Shown: piece by piece, positions 45,349 to 56,253 of the stretch
Position numbering within the stretch: the stretch's first letter is position 1
Layout of the letters: each line of letters starts with the position of its first letter
Origin: Mesoplasma melaleucae
GTDB taxonomy: Bacteria > Bacillota_I > Bacilli_A > Mycoplasmatales > Mycoplasmataceae
Direction: 5' to 3'
Assembly: GCF_002804105.1 (NCBI RefSeq)
Contig: NZ_CP024964.1
Location: forward strand, 744,001 to 808,000
DNA length: 64,000 nucleotides
Position numbers and translations under genes: made by a program
The notes under the pieces: generated by a model
Told to the model about the DNA's origin: nothing
What the model saw: the letters and a program-made list of their open reading frames with translations, nothing else
Databases searched by the model: none

Positions 45349-47070
45349 TTACACAAAAAGATTATATCTAAAGTAACTTATTGCATGTTCAGCTGCATTT
45401 ATAGCATCTAACTTATTTCGTTTTGGTCGTTCATCTCTTATCTTTTTATCTGGGTGAAGTGTACATCTAAATAATTCATCATACAAGTAACCATGTTTTT
45501 TAACTAGAACATCAACACCTTGTATTTTTTTTATTACTTTTAACTCGTTTGCAAAGAATAATTTCTTTTCATTTAATAGTCTCTTTCACATATAGTGTCT
45601 TGATTCTATCTTTCATCCTTTAGAACCTGATGAAATAAAGCAAGTGAAATTTCTTTCTAGCATTTCTCTGTTCATTTGATGATTTCTTTCAAGAATACCA
45701 ATTAAGAAATCTTTAACAGTTCTAGAATCAGCTCCAATTTTAAATCTTATATGATCTTCAAATTTTGCTCTAGCTGATCCAAATTCATAGCTTCTAGTTT
45801 TATCATTAATAAAATTAGCTATAGATTCAACTTTATCTTCCATGTTTTTAAATTTCTTTGTTGATATAGAAAGTTCATTTAAAATATAAACTCCCTTAAC
45901 AATACCTGTTATAGCATCAAGTTCAAATCCAATTAACATTGTTACTGCGTCATCTCCACTTTCACCACCATCAGCATAATCTGAACCAATTCTAATTTGG
46001 TCAAATCAAAATTTCTTTGTTTCATCTCAATAAAAATCTTCCTTGTTAAAGAATTGAGCATTTTCAAGCAAATCTTTTCTATATGCATATTTATCAATTT
46101 GCATCTGATTTTCATCCCCTTTAAATAAAGTGTTATACGTTTCTGGTCAACGTTCTTTAATACCTTCACCTAGTTCTAAAACTTTAGGATTTAAATTTGC
46201 TTTGTTAATTGCTGTAGTTCCACGTATAACAGTGGCACCCATGTTTAAGAATGTAGGGTCTTCTCTATAACTAACTGCATTTTTATCTAGTTCTTCTTTT
46301 ACTTCGTCTGTTAAAGGTGCTATTTCGTCCATAAACATTTGATAAATCGGGTGACTAGTATCATGATTATTAAATCCAAAAAGAATATAGTGCTTTTTAT
46401 ACATTTGTCATGTTTTATTTTTATTAAATGGTAAAGGTTTTATTCCTTTTAATTCAGGTAAAGGTTCTAAGCATGTAGTTAAGTTTTGACCACGCACCAC
46501 TTGAGTCATAAGATTTACAAGCTTGTAAACATAGTCTGCTTCATCGATTATTTCTTCATTTAAAGGAATAACTTCATCAATAGCAAACATTCCTATTTCC
46601 CCAGTAGCTGCTGGAACACCTTCTCATTTACTAGTATTATCAAAACCTATAACATTTATTTCTCTGCCATTTTCAAAGACTCATGCGCATTTTGATTCTG
46701 AGTTAAATTCTTTAATTAGTGCAACTTTATTTTGTCCAATAAAATCAATAACAGTAACTTCATATTCTTCTTTAAGTAAATTCATTACTTTTTTCATTGT
46801 CTTATAATAGCTTTCTTTTGCTGATGCATAAATATATTTTGCTAACTGGGCATTATAATCTTTAAAATTACAAACTAGATATAAAGCAAGCAAGCAAATT
46901 AAAAAAGTCTTACCAAATCCTTTAGCACCTGACATTGCATAAAATAAACTTTTTGCACTGAATGGCTCTTTTAGTAAATCATTTCAAACTGCATCCAAAA
47001 CATCAAATGTAAAGTTAAAATTATTTTCAGTTGGCTTTAGGTCTTTTCAATTAGTTATTTTATGTTCCAT
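45349..47070 (-). CDS. phage terminase large subunit (right copy)
   Basis: 573 residues with Walker A GAKGFGKT, Walker B MFAIDE, nuclease GSDYADGG and DAINAAEHA all intact. The N-terminal dozen residues differ from the left copy (MEHKITNWKDLK against MKQNKIKWEDLK) and the last residue is Val instead of Glu. The left copy's strong GGAGG ribosome site is absent here; only weak purine-rich sequence precedes ATG 47070, so translation may be poorer. Confidence 0.86.
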
Positions 47071-47127
47071 GTGTTTCTAGTTTGAGTAGATTAATACATA
47101 ACAACATTTTTTAAAATTGCAATAAAA

Positions 47128-47146
47128 AAGAAGAATTAACCTTCTT
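47128..47146 (-). terminator. terminator after the zinc-ribbon gene
   Basis: Stem AAGAAG / CTTCTT with a seven-base loop containing the gene's stop codon, then TTTTTTATT on the minus strand. The left copy has a decayed version near 2586-2610. Confidence 0.72.
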
Positions 47147-47313
47147 TGTTTTGATTTTGTTGCATTTTTATCTTTTTATGTCCATAAAGATTTGTACACA
47201 TTCAAGTAGAATCATTATCTACATTGCAATGTTTGCAATCTTTAAAAGATTTTGTTACTCCTACTTTTTTGCAAATACCACATTTAATATCTATAAAAAA
47301 AATGACCAGCCAT
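47136..47313 (-). pseudogene. zinc-ribbon protein with a one-base poly-T frameshift
   Basis: ATG 47313 (GAGAGG upstream) starts MAGHFF, then TAG or TAA follows because the T run has eight bases. With seven, it continues into a 58-residue protein with two Cys pairs, KCGICKK and DCKHCN, plus a third Cys in STWMCTN, ending KKIKMQQNQNKEG. That is a small zinc ribbon. Slippage at the run could still allow some full-length product. Confidence 0.65.
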
Positions 47314-47487
47314 TAATAAACCTCTCATAATTAACTCTTTCTATCTTTTTTTAAGAAATTAGAATAAACCATTTCTGTAACTTCTAGTTCACTTTCTTTC
47401 AAACTAAGGTAAAAGAAACCTATTATTATATAATAAATTAAAAAATTTGGGTGGCTCAAGCATTCATAAGGAGTAAGTTGAATTGTC

Positions 47488-47522
47488 GGTGCAAAGGCTA
47501 AGATTTACAATTTCCAGTTAAA
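47488..47522 (-). repeat. solo 3' end of an older mobile unit
   Basis: Reads GGTGCAAAGGCTAAGATTTA then CAATTTCCAGTT on the plus strand. It matches the 3' end of the unit (compare 43737-43770) in the same orientation as the right copy. Head-to-tail with that copy, 18 bases apart. Confidence 0.75.
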
Positions 47523-47537
47523 ATTTATTTTAATATT

Positions 47538-47690
47538 TAAAATACCTTCATTTTTCTGTAAACATATTTAAGAATTTCAATTAATTCTTTTGCTGCTTTA
47601 GCTTCTTCTTATTTTTTAATTCCTTTACAAGCACTTCTACTATTATTTCTTTAATAGATAAATCATCATATTTATCTTTAACTTATAAAA
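47538..47690 (-). pseudogene. small helical protein remnant
   Basis: Minus-strand fragments KVKDKYDDLSIKEIIVEVLV and, after a frameshift, EEAKAAKELIEILKYVYRKM, ending at TAA 47538. It has no start codon and is probably part of the older, decayed copy of the mobile unit. The family is unknown. Confidence 0.5.
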
Positions 47691-47943
47691 GTTGATTAAA
47701 TTGTTAACAGATTTTTAAAAAAGTTTCTTTTCGAAGAAAAAGAAATTTATAGTTATCTCATTGAATACTAACTAAAACCTTAGTGAGTACTTATTAAATA
47801 CTAATTAAAATTTTAAAAGTTAAATTTGCAGACAAATATTAAGTTTCATATTAAAACAAGCAACAAAAAAATAATTAGTTAAAACTAATGCTTATTTTTA
47901 TGTGTTTAATGATTAATTATTTATTCTCTACTACGTTTTCAAA

Positions 47944-48818
47944 TTATCATTCAATATCTATATTTTCTTCCATTATAAATTCATTTTTAACTTCTTTTGG
48001 AGGAGATTCCTTATCTTTTCCTTGTTTGTCTAGAAATGTTTTAGTAACAAGCTGGTATAATTCTAAATTTACTTTAGATACTTTAAGTTCTATTTCATTA
48101 AATTCTTTTTGCATTTTAATAATCTTTCTTATTTGTTGAGCAGCTTTGTCTTTAATTGTTTTAAGTCCATTTTTAATTGCTGATATTAATTTCCTTGTAA
48201 AGTGAGGACAAATATTCATTAATTCTACTAAATGATTAAATCCTATTGCTTTACATGCTAATTGCTTATATTGTACTTTTTCTCATATATATGAATATGA
48301 TCATTGAGTAAAATCTTTTTTTGGTATTCAAATATAAAAGTAGTCCTTTTCATTATTTTTGTCAGTAACAAACTTTTTAGGCACGTTAAAACTTCTTAGA
48401 ATATCGCTATCTTCTGAAGTCACAATAATTTTAAGGGTATCTTTAGTTGATCGTTCTTTGTCAACAGGTCTTCTAGCTATTGGCACATTTCAACCTTTAA
48501 TAGCTGGTTTTTTAAATTGTACTTTTGCTATATTTTTCCCTACTTTTTATGTTATAAAATAAGCAGGTTTACCATTTTTTATCATACATGATTCATTCTA
48601 CAATTTCTACATTTAAAATATTTTTTCATCTTGAGTTTTAACTACTTCAAAAAATATGTTGTTATATCCATAACATTTACAAATATTTTTTTCACTCTAA
48701 TTTCAATTTCATCTCTTGAAGATATTGAAAGTGGTATTAATTTAATTCTTTGTTTTTGTTGTAAGAATATAACCGATTTTTTCATCACCACGAGTTACCT
48801 TTTTTTGTAATACACCAT
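47944..48818 (-). pseudogene. unknown mobile-region protein, 5' half broken
   Basis: From 48546 to the stop at 47944 the frame is open for about 200 codons (FKKPAIKGWNVPIARRPVD, DYFYIWIPKKDFTQWSYSYI, NICPHFTRKLISAIKNGLK, then an acidic coiled tail). It has no start codon. Upstream to ATG 48818 the pieces YYKKKVTRGDEKIGYIL, IKLIPLSISSRDEIEI and NGKPAYFIT lie in shifting frames with stops. It is one gene in decay. It is not a family I recognise; the neighbourhood suggests mobile-element origin. Confidence 0.6.
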
Positions 48819-48939
48819 TTTTATAAATTAATTATTTTATTTTTATTTTTTCCTTCTTTAATAACTTCTAAAAAATTTTAGTAACCTTTCTAATTTATAT
48901 TAATCTTTTAAATATGTAATAATTTAACAAAACAACAAT

Positions 48940-49002
48940 CACTTATTTAGTTTTAACTGCTTTAAATTTCAAAATAACTTTTTGTCCGGTTTTAGTGTAT
49001 CA
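48940..49002 (-). repeat. IS3-like terminal repeat, right end of island
   Basis: On the minus strand it starts TGATACACTAAAACCGGACA and continues with TTTTGAAATTTAAAGCAG. It resembles the end at 40453-40500, facing it. The stretch 48819-48940 holds nothing else recognisable. Confidence 0.5.
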
Positions 49003-49023
49003 GCGCTCTATTAAAATAAAAAA

Positions 49024-49054
49024 AAGACAATTAGGTCATATAACCGTGTGTCTT
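49024..49054 (-). terminator. terminator of the GNAT gene
   Basis: Outer stem AAGACA / TGTCTT and inner GGT/ACC, followed by eight T on the minus strand. Confidence 0.78.
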
Positions 49055-49058
49055 AATT

Positions 49059-49973
49059 TTATTTTTGTCTTGATAAGATTGGAAACATAAATTTTTTGTC
49101 TCTTAATCCTGTTGTTACTTCTTTTAAGTATAAACATGAATGCATGTCTAAACCTGTTCTAATAAATGAATCTGTTTTTGTAATATGTACGCCTTCTTTT
49201 ATATCAGGCATAAAACCAAAGTCAATTCTTTTAATACCGTTTGGAACAACTATGTTTAACAACTCTGGTAAGTCAATATTATGTGGTGAAAATGATGCTA
49301 TAAAATCAAATACCCCATCTTTAATTCTAAAACATACAACTGTTTCAAGAGATGGTATATATCATAAGTCTTCTTCAAAATATTTTTGAATATTATGAAA
49401 CTTAACTAAACTATCGCCTTTTGTATCAAGTATGTTTGATTGTTTGCTTGAGTGAAGTAACGCTTCTTTTACTAACTCAAAATCGTGAGCTGTTGATAAA
49501 TCTAATTTAACAATTTTTGAAGACTCCATTTTTTCTTTATTATTTCACGGCAAGAAAAATAAATATTCTTGTCTTCTTTCAAATCCTGATTTTTTTAAAA
49601 TTTCTTCATCTTTAAGACCACAATATGAAATTAAAATATCTACTAAATTTGAATATTTATAGATTGCAGCTTCAATTAGAATTTCTTCTAAGTTTTCTTT
49701 TTGGTATGCTTCTTTGACAAAAAAGTTACCAACTTGAACTGCACTGCATTTTTCCCCACTAATGAATACATCAAATTTTAGTATCCCTAAAGCAGCAATT
49801 ATTTCATTTTTTTGATTAACTATTGTGATAGGTGAGAAGTTTTCCAATTGTTTGTCCTTAAATAATCACTTTTCAAAGTTGTCATTCGGTGATCTTTTGA
49901 TAAGGTTACTTAAATCCTGGTTAAAGTGCTTATTATCTTTGTGGTCAAAAACAATATCATAAGTATCTCTCAT
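49059..49973 (-). CDS. GNAT-like acetyltransferase
   Basis: 304 residues from ATG 49973 (GAAGGAGAAGTTC upstream). The N-terminal half follows the GNAT pattern, with a strand pair AALGILKFDVFISGEK, then VGNFFVKEAYQKENLEEIL in place of the V(x)PxxRgxGig loop, and CGLKDEEILKKSGFERRQEY, the typical KxGFe ending. The C-terminal half looks like a second, degenerate GNAT domain. The substrate is unknown. First intact gene beyond the island. Confidence 0.62.
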
Positions 49974-50088
49974 ATGAACTTCTCCTTCATTTTTTTATAA
50001 ATTACTTTTTTATTATATACCACTTTGGTGTGAAAATAAAATTCAAAAATTTGCTAAAAAGAGTTAATTTATTGAAAAACTTTTATTA

Positions 50089-50746
50089 TTAAAGGTTATA
50101 TTCTCTTATTATTATGTCATTTAATGGATTAAACACAAAAACTTTACATATTTTTATATTCGAATTATTTTCAATTAATTTTTTCTCAAGTATTGCTTCA
50201 TACATGTATTTGGCTTCAAATGATGATTTACTAAATTTAAAAAGACATAAAAATCAATCTTTTTCTGATTTTAAAACTAAATCTACTTTTCCATAAAAAT
50301 TTAAATTTGATTCAATTGATGCTAACAATAAGTTTGTTACTGAATGTGTAATTTTATGTTTATAAATAAATTTGTTCAAATCATGAACAACAAATTTAGC
50401 TAAACGTATTGCTTGTTTGTGTTATTCATCATTTTTATGAAATTTAATTGACTCAGAGTTTCTTTTTTCTATTGAGTTAAGAATTAACTCTTTTGCAATA
50501 CTGTTTCTTAAAAATATTTGTTCTAATACTTTAGAAAAAGGGTTTTAAATAAAAGGAAACTCTTTTTGACATAGTTGATCAATTGTTTCAAGATTTAGTT
50601 CAAGATTTTCATCAATATAATAAGTTAAACAAAATTCTGATATCATAATTTATTTCTTTAACTAATTTTAAATTAAATGATTCTTCGTTAAATTCAAAAT
50701 ATTTTGAAATATCATTAATAAAATACTTTTCTTTTATCGAATTCAT
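50089..50746 (-). pseudogene. possible PD-(D/E)XK nuclease-like gene, broken
   Basis: ATG 50746 overlaps the Sua5-like gene end. The frame shifts near 50640, and TAA codons interrupt at about 50546 and 50421; the reading ends at TAA 50089. The last part, SNLNFYGKVDLVLKSEKDWF then a long helix EAKYMYEAILEKKLIE, resembles the GxxDLV ... (E)xK core and following helix of RecB-like nucleases, although the ExK is FKF here. About 220 residues originally. Assignment is weak. Confidence 0.45.
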
Positions 50747-51240
50747 TCGTCTGTAATTGAATTATAAATTTTTGAAGGTTTTGTATTTGTAACTTCGCTA
50801 TCAAAATAAACATTTAAGTTTAAATTAAAATTTAATAATTCCTCTTTCTTGTTTAATGCTTTATCACCATGTTTGTTTACACTTGTAGAAAATATTGGAC
50901 CAACTTCATCAATAATTGTTTTAATATCTTCTCTTTCAATTAATCTTACTGCTATTGTTTGTGAATCATTATTCATTTTAAAAATCACTGTTGTTAACTT
51001 TTCAAATAATAAATCTTTTGCTTTGTTTTCAACAATATGCATACCATCTAATTGCTTTATATCACTTATCAAAACTATTAGTGGTTTATTATTTGTTGCA
51101 TTCTTTAATTTATTTATTTTTACTTCATTTGTTTTATTTCAAAGTGCTGATAAACCATATATGGTATCAGTTGGTAAAATAATTACTTCATCATTTTTTA
51201 AATCTAATATAGCTTTGGAAATTTGAGTACTATTTAACAT
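50734..51240 (-). CDS. Sua5/YrdC-like threonylcarbamoyl-AMP synthase
   Basis: 168 residues. Sua5/YrdC makes threonylcarbamoyl-AMP for the t6A37 modification of tRNA. The signature is VIILPTDTIYGLSALW near the start, KPLIVLISD, and FSTSVNKHGDKA near the end. It is shorter than the full Sua5 and fits the compact YrdC form. ATG 51240 overlaps the upstream membrane gene by 11 bases. A decayed gene follows. Confidence 0.82.
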
Positions 51241-52729
51241 TTTTATTTCCTCTTCTTCTTTTTGCTAATCTTTCTGAGAATAAAATTTGTGCACCAACAC
51301 GTTTTTTAAATATTGTTGTTCTCATAATATTTACACCAATAATTAAGAATGAAGAAATAATTAATCCAAATAAAATAATTGACTCAGACACAATATTAAT
51401 TAAATTTGATCATGCAAAAGTAATATTTCCATTAATTTGATCAAGATAATATGCTTTTTCAATAAATTCGAAATTTTCACCCATAATTAAGTGTATTTTG
51501 CTAATGAAATCTTTACCTATTGTGCTTTGATTTTCAGTACTCCCATTTCATAATCCAACTAAATTTCCTACTTGAACTTTTGAAACAATATTTAAACAAG
51601 TTAAAACTAATAGGTTTGTATAAATAATAAAGTATTGAGTAATAAATAAGTTTTGAGATTTGTTTTCTCCCCTAATTGAAACAGAAATAAAATACATAAA
51701 AGTTGCGATTGTTGTTCCTAGACCTATAATTGGTAATGAGCAATAAACAAAGTAGTTACTTTCGTATTTTAAAATTCCATCAAATTTAGGATCTAACAAT
51801 TGACCTTCAATTCCATATCTTTTTAAAAGTTCTTGTAAGACATGAATTGTTCTAGTTAGCATTGCTGCTTTTGTTGTTTCAAAAGAAATCATAACAACAT
51901 AAATAAATTGCGGTAATAAAATACATCCTGCTGCCAAGATTGTTCAGTTAGAAATGTTTTTATCCGAGTTTTTAAATATTTTTGATAAAAATGCTCTTAA
52001 TTTATTTTGATTTAATTCTTTTTTTCTTTTACTAATATAATCAATATATTTGTTAATGTTTAAGTTTTCACTTTCAACAATTACTGCATTTTGAATACTT
52101 AGCGATAGCATAAAGATAACAATAATTTGAATAAATAAAATTCATCAAATAGCATCTTCAGAAGCTCATGTGTAGCTTTCACTTCTATTTTCCGTAAATT
52201 GTTTTGAGATTTCAACAATTACTTGTGGTACTTGATAAGTTGAAGCATTTTCAGGTTGAATAATTAATGATTCAAATGTAAAGAATTCTTGAAATTTAGA
52301 AAAGTGATATTGACCTATTGAAGAAAATAAAGCTGAAATCATACAAAATAAAATTAAAACTATTCAATATCCTGTTTTAACATTATTGCTTGTTCCTGAA
52401 CTGCTCAAAAATGGCTTCAACATAACAAAACCAATAATAGCTACTATAAAGAAATCTCACCCTAGATACACAGGTACAGCTATTTCTTTTTTTGCAGGCA
52501 CATCAAGAATTTTTATTAATTCTGGTCAGAAATTAAAATATATTTTTAAATTTATATCTGTAAAAACTATTCAACTAAAGATATAGGTTGGAATCATTAA
52601 AACAATAAAAATAAACATACTTAAAATTGCAACTTTATATAAGTGTGCATTTTTTTCTTGAACTGTTTGATCTTTATCTTTAACTTTAAAGTTAAGTCTA
52701 AAGTTACTTTTGAATTTAACCTTCTTCAA
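51230..52729 (-). CDS. polytopic membrane protein, unknown
   Basis: 499 residues from TTG 52729. The TTG has AAGGAGATA upstream, and the prmC stop is three bases away. About eight hydrophobic segments, including LYKVAILSMFIFIVLMIPTY, FFIVAIIGFVMLKPF, IWWILFIQIIVIFMLSL and a last pair near the C-terminus, followed by a basic tail KRVGAQILFSERLAKRRR. No known family is recognised. It is embedded in the tdk-prfA-prmC-sua5 operon with coupled overlaps on both sides. Confidence 0.78.
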
Positions 52730-52731
52730 AT

Positions 52732-53601
52732 CTATATCTCCTTGTTAAATATTATTAAGTTTCTTCAATTATTAAAATAATCTTTTGTGAACTTTCATTT
52801 ATATTTTAAACCTATTTCATTATTTAAATAAGTTTCTAATCCATCTTTTTGCTTTCATCCAATCTCAAAAACAATAATAAACTGTTCTTTAATTGCCATT
52901 ATCCGATTAATATTTTTAATAACTTCTTTGTAATAAAACAAACCATTATCTTCTGCAAATAATGCTAGTTTTGGTTCATATTTTAAAGTTGAATCATCAA
53001 TATTTAAATCGTTTTTATCAATATATGGCGGATTACAAACTAAAATATTAAATTTGTTTTTATCATTTAAAATATTAGTTAAAAAATCACTTTGAAATAA
53101 TTCAATATTGCTTGTTGCATCATGCATTTCAACATTTTGCTTTGCAACTTTTAAAGCTTTTTTAGAAATATCACTAATAACTATTTTATTAATACTTTGT
53201 TTATTTTCTAAAAACATTGATATTCCCAAACAACCTGACCCAGTACATAGATCAAGTGCATTTAATTTATTTTTATTATTTGTTTTTATAAAATCATTAA
53301 CATAATCAAGTATTTGCTCAGTTTCCATTCTGGGTATTAAAGTGTTTTTATTTACAATAATTTTATGACCTCTAAAAATTTTATAGCCTAAAATATAAGC
53401 TAAAGGTTTCCCTTTAGCTAGACTTTTTAAAATTTTAAATATGTGTTTTACTACTTTTTTAGATAAAAAATTGTTTTGATTAATAATCACTTCATTATAT
53501 TCAATTTTAGTTACATATGAAATGATTTCTATTGCATCTGATCTACCTAATTTTTCATTCTGTAAAAGTTTATTTAAAACATCAATAATTTTATTTTTCA
53601 T
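52732..53601 (-). CDS. prmC: protein-(glutamine-N5) methyltransferase PrmC
   Basis: 289 residues. Methylates the GGQ glutamine of release factors using S-adenosylmethionine. The SAM site is [15 protein letters not shown] and the catalytic motif is NPPY in [12 protein letters not shown]. The RMETEQIL segment matches the family's N-terminal signature. Its ATG overlaps the prfA stop by 11 bases, coupling enzyme and substrate. Confidence 0.96.
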
Positions 53602-54685
53602 CGCTTTGAATTTGAGCTGCTACTTTTTGTTTTTGTTCATCATTAACAAGTTCAATGATAAAATCATCAATTTTGCCTTCCATTACTTGATCAAGTTTGT
53701 TTAATGTTAAACCTACTCTATGATCAGTTACACGATTTTGTGGATAGTTATAAGTTCTTATCTTTTCACTTCTAGCTCCAGTACCAACAGCGTTTTTACG
53801 TGTTGCATCTGCTTCAGCTTGTTGTTTTTCAAATTCTGCTTCATAAATTCTTGCTCTTAACATTGTCATCGCAATATCTTTGTTATCATGTTGACTTCTT
53901 CCATCTTGAGAAGCAGCTACAACTCCAGTAGGAATATGAGTAATACGCACAGCAGAATCAGTTGTATTAACGTGTTGTCCACCAGCGCCTGATGAACGGT
54001 ATGTATCGATTCTTAAATCACTATTTTTGATTTCGATTTCTACATCACTCATTTCAGGTAAAACAACTACTGTTGCAGTTGATGTTTGAATTCTTCCTTT
54101 AGCTTCTGTTTTGGGTACTCTTTGAACACGGTGTGCTCCTGATTCGAATTTAAGTTTAGAATAAACTCGATCACCTTTAACCATAAATGAAACTTGTGAG
54201 AATCCACCCGCTTCAGATGGGCTTGTATCAAGCATAGTAATTTTTCAGTTTTGACCTTCTGCATATAATTTATACATTCTTAATAAGTCACCTGCAAAAA
54301 TATTTGCTTCATCCCCACCAGCAGCTCCACGAATTTCAACAATAACGTTTTTATCATCATTAGGATCTTTTGGTAAAAGTAATTCTTCAATAACTTTAAC
54401 AATTGGTTCAATGGCATCTTCATTTTCTGATAATTCCATTTTAGCAAGTTCAATCATTTCAGCGTCTTTTTCATTACCTAAGATTTCTTTTGCATCTGCT
54501 ATTGCCTTAATTACAGTTTTATACTCAATAAATTTTTCAACAACTTCAATTAAATTGGCGTGTTCTTTATTAAGTTCTAGCATTTTTTTAACATCAGCAA
54601 CAATTTCTTCAGATTGTAAATCTTTATCGATTTGTTCAACCCTTTTTTGCATAGTTTCTAATGCTTCATAAGTTTTTGGATTCAT
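53591..54685 (-). CDS. prfA: peptide chain release factor 1
   Basis: 364 residues. Recognises UAA and UAG, which is all this organism needs since UGA codes Trp; RF2 is absent from such genomes. The GGQ motif is in [17 protein letters not shown] and the anticodon-like region contains HIPTG. ATG 54685 follows AAGGAGTAAT. Operon tdk-prfA-prmC. Confidence 0.98.
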
Positions 54686-54686
54686 A

Positions 54687-55298
54687 TTACTCCTTTACTA
54701 TTTCATAACAATTTCTACATCTAGCTTCATAACTATCATTACCATCAACTAAAATTAATGGAGAATTTCATTCAGCTGGTTTACCATCAATGATTCTTTG
54801 AGTTCTGTTAGCAAAATTACCACATTTTTGACAAATAGCAGTTAATTTATCAACCATTTCAGCTAGTGGTAAGATTCTATCAACATTTTTAAATGGTTGA
54901 TTTCTAAAATCTTTATCAAGTCCAGTTACAATTACAATAATTCCACGATCTGCAAGTTCTTCAATGTAACCAACAATTTCTTCATCAAAAAATTGAACTT
55001 CGTCAATTCCAACAACATCAACTTTTTTTTCTAAGATTTTTGCTTCTAAATGTTTTTTCAATTCTGCAGTTGAACTAACTGGTACTGATGGTAAAAGTGT
55101 TCCTGAGTGTGATACTACTTCATTTTTTGCGTATCTTGTATCAACAGCTGCTTTAAAAGCAATTAGATTTCTTTTTGCAACAGCATGTCTACGTAATCTT
55201 TTAATAAATTCTTCAGTTTTACCAGCAAACATACAACCTGTAATTAATTCAACTCAACCTAATTGTTTTTGTTCTATTGTATCTCTATTTGGTATCAT
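54687..55298 (-). CDS. tdk: thymidine kinase
   Basis: 203 residues, type II TK. Phosphorylates thymidine in salvage. P-loop GCMFAGKTEE, Walker B-like VVGIDEVQFFD, and a zinc site made by CQKCGN and CRNCYE. The start ATG 55298 lies inside the end of the upstream DHH gene (14-base overlap). In Mollicutes, which lack de novo pyrimidine synthesis, this is a key salvage enzyme. Confidence 0.96.
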
Positions 55299-56244
55299 AT
55301 TTTTTTTTTCCTTTTGCAATAACTTTATCTAAATCTTTTACAAGTTTATCAATATCACTTAATGCTTTTAATTTACATGCACTTGCTAGTTTGTGTCCAC
55401 CACCATCATATTTATTGGCAATTTTATCAATTTCATAATCTCTACTTCTGATTGAAACTTTAATTTCATCATCTAATTCAATAACTAGAACTCAGATTTT
55501 AATTTCATCGATTCCACTCATTGTTCCTAAAGCTGATTTAATTTCATCGTATGAATAATTTCAAGGTTTTTGATCTTTTTTAGTAATAGTAATATGTCCT
55601 ACACCTTTTTCTGATAATTGTAATTTTGAAAAAGCAAAGTTTGCATATTTTTTTCTTTTTAAATCTGATACGAATAATGAATCATGAACTTGTTTTAAAT
55701 TAGCTCCATTTTCAAGTAATACTTTTGCAGCATTAAAAGTTTTGTAGCTTGTATTTGGGAATAAGAACCTTCCACTATCTGTTACTAATCCCTTGTATAA
55801 ATTTGAAGCAGCATTAGAATTTCATTTTAATTTCATTACTTCTGCTCATAAAGTTATAACTTCTGTACATGCTATTGCAGTCTCATGCACAATTTCATTT
55901 TTTGCATATGGATCAATGTTTACATGGTGATCAATTTTAAAAGTTTCTTCGGCTAAGTCATATCTATCAAAATCTAATCTTGATTTTGTTGCTGTATCAA
56001 CTATTATTACTAAAGCTGATTTAATAAATTTATCAGTTATGTTATCTTCTCAAAAATCAACATTATCATCTAATCTATCACCAGGCACAACAATTGTTTT
56101 ACCTTTATAATTTTCTTGAATTAAATAAGCAAGCCCCATTGAGCTACCTTGAGCATCTCAATCTGGTCTAATGTGTTTTAAAATTATAATATTTTTATAT
56201 TTCTTAATTTTTGCAACTAACAGTTTGTAATTTGTTTCTTTCAT
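55285..56244 (-). CDS. DHH/DHHA1 phosphoesterase (NrnA-like)
   Basis: 319 residues. The DHH domain shows HIRPDWDAQGS, IIVDTATKSR and KIDHHVNID; the C-terminal DHHA1 domain shows the GGGHKLASA motif. The family hydrolyses short oligoribonucleotides, pAp or cyclic dinucleotides. ATG 56244 follows AAGGAGAAAA. The TGA(Trp) in RPDW replaces the common Gly. Tightly linked to tdk. Confidence 0.9.
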
Positions 56245-56253
56245 TTTTTCTCC

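Larger units (their letters stand above)
43712..47470 (-). mobile_element. mobile unit, right copy: zinc-ribbon gene, terminase, transposase
   Basis: Inverted copy of 2026-6018. The 5' edge CTTATGAATGCTTGAGCC lies at 47470 and the 3' edge GAGCAAGTTG at 43712. The terminase and transposase are full length and differ from the left copy by only a few residues. The first gene differs: zinc ribbon instead of membrane protein. Its upstream edge lies 18 bases from the solo 3' end of another, older copy. Confidence 0.72.
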
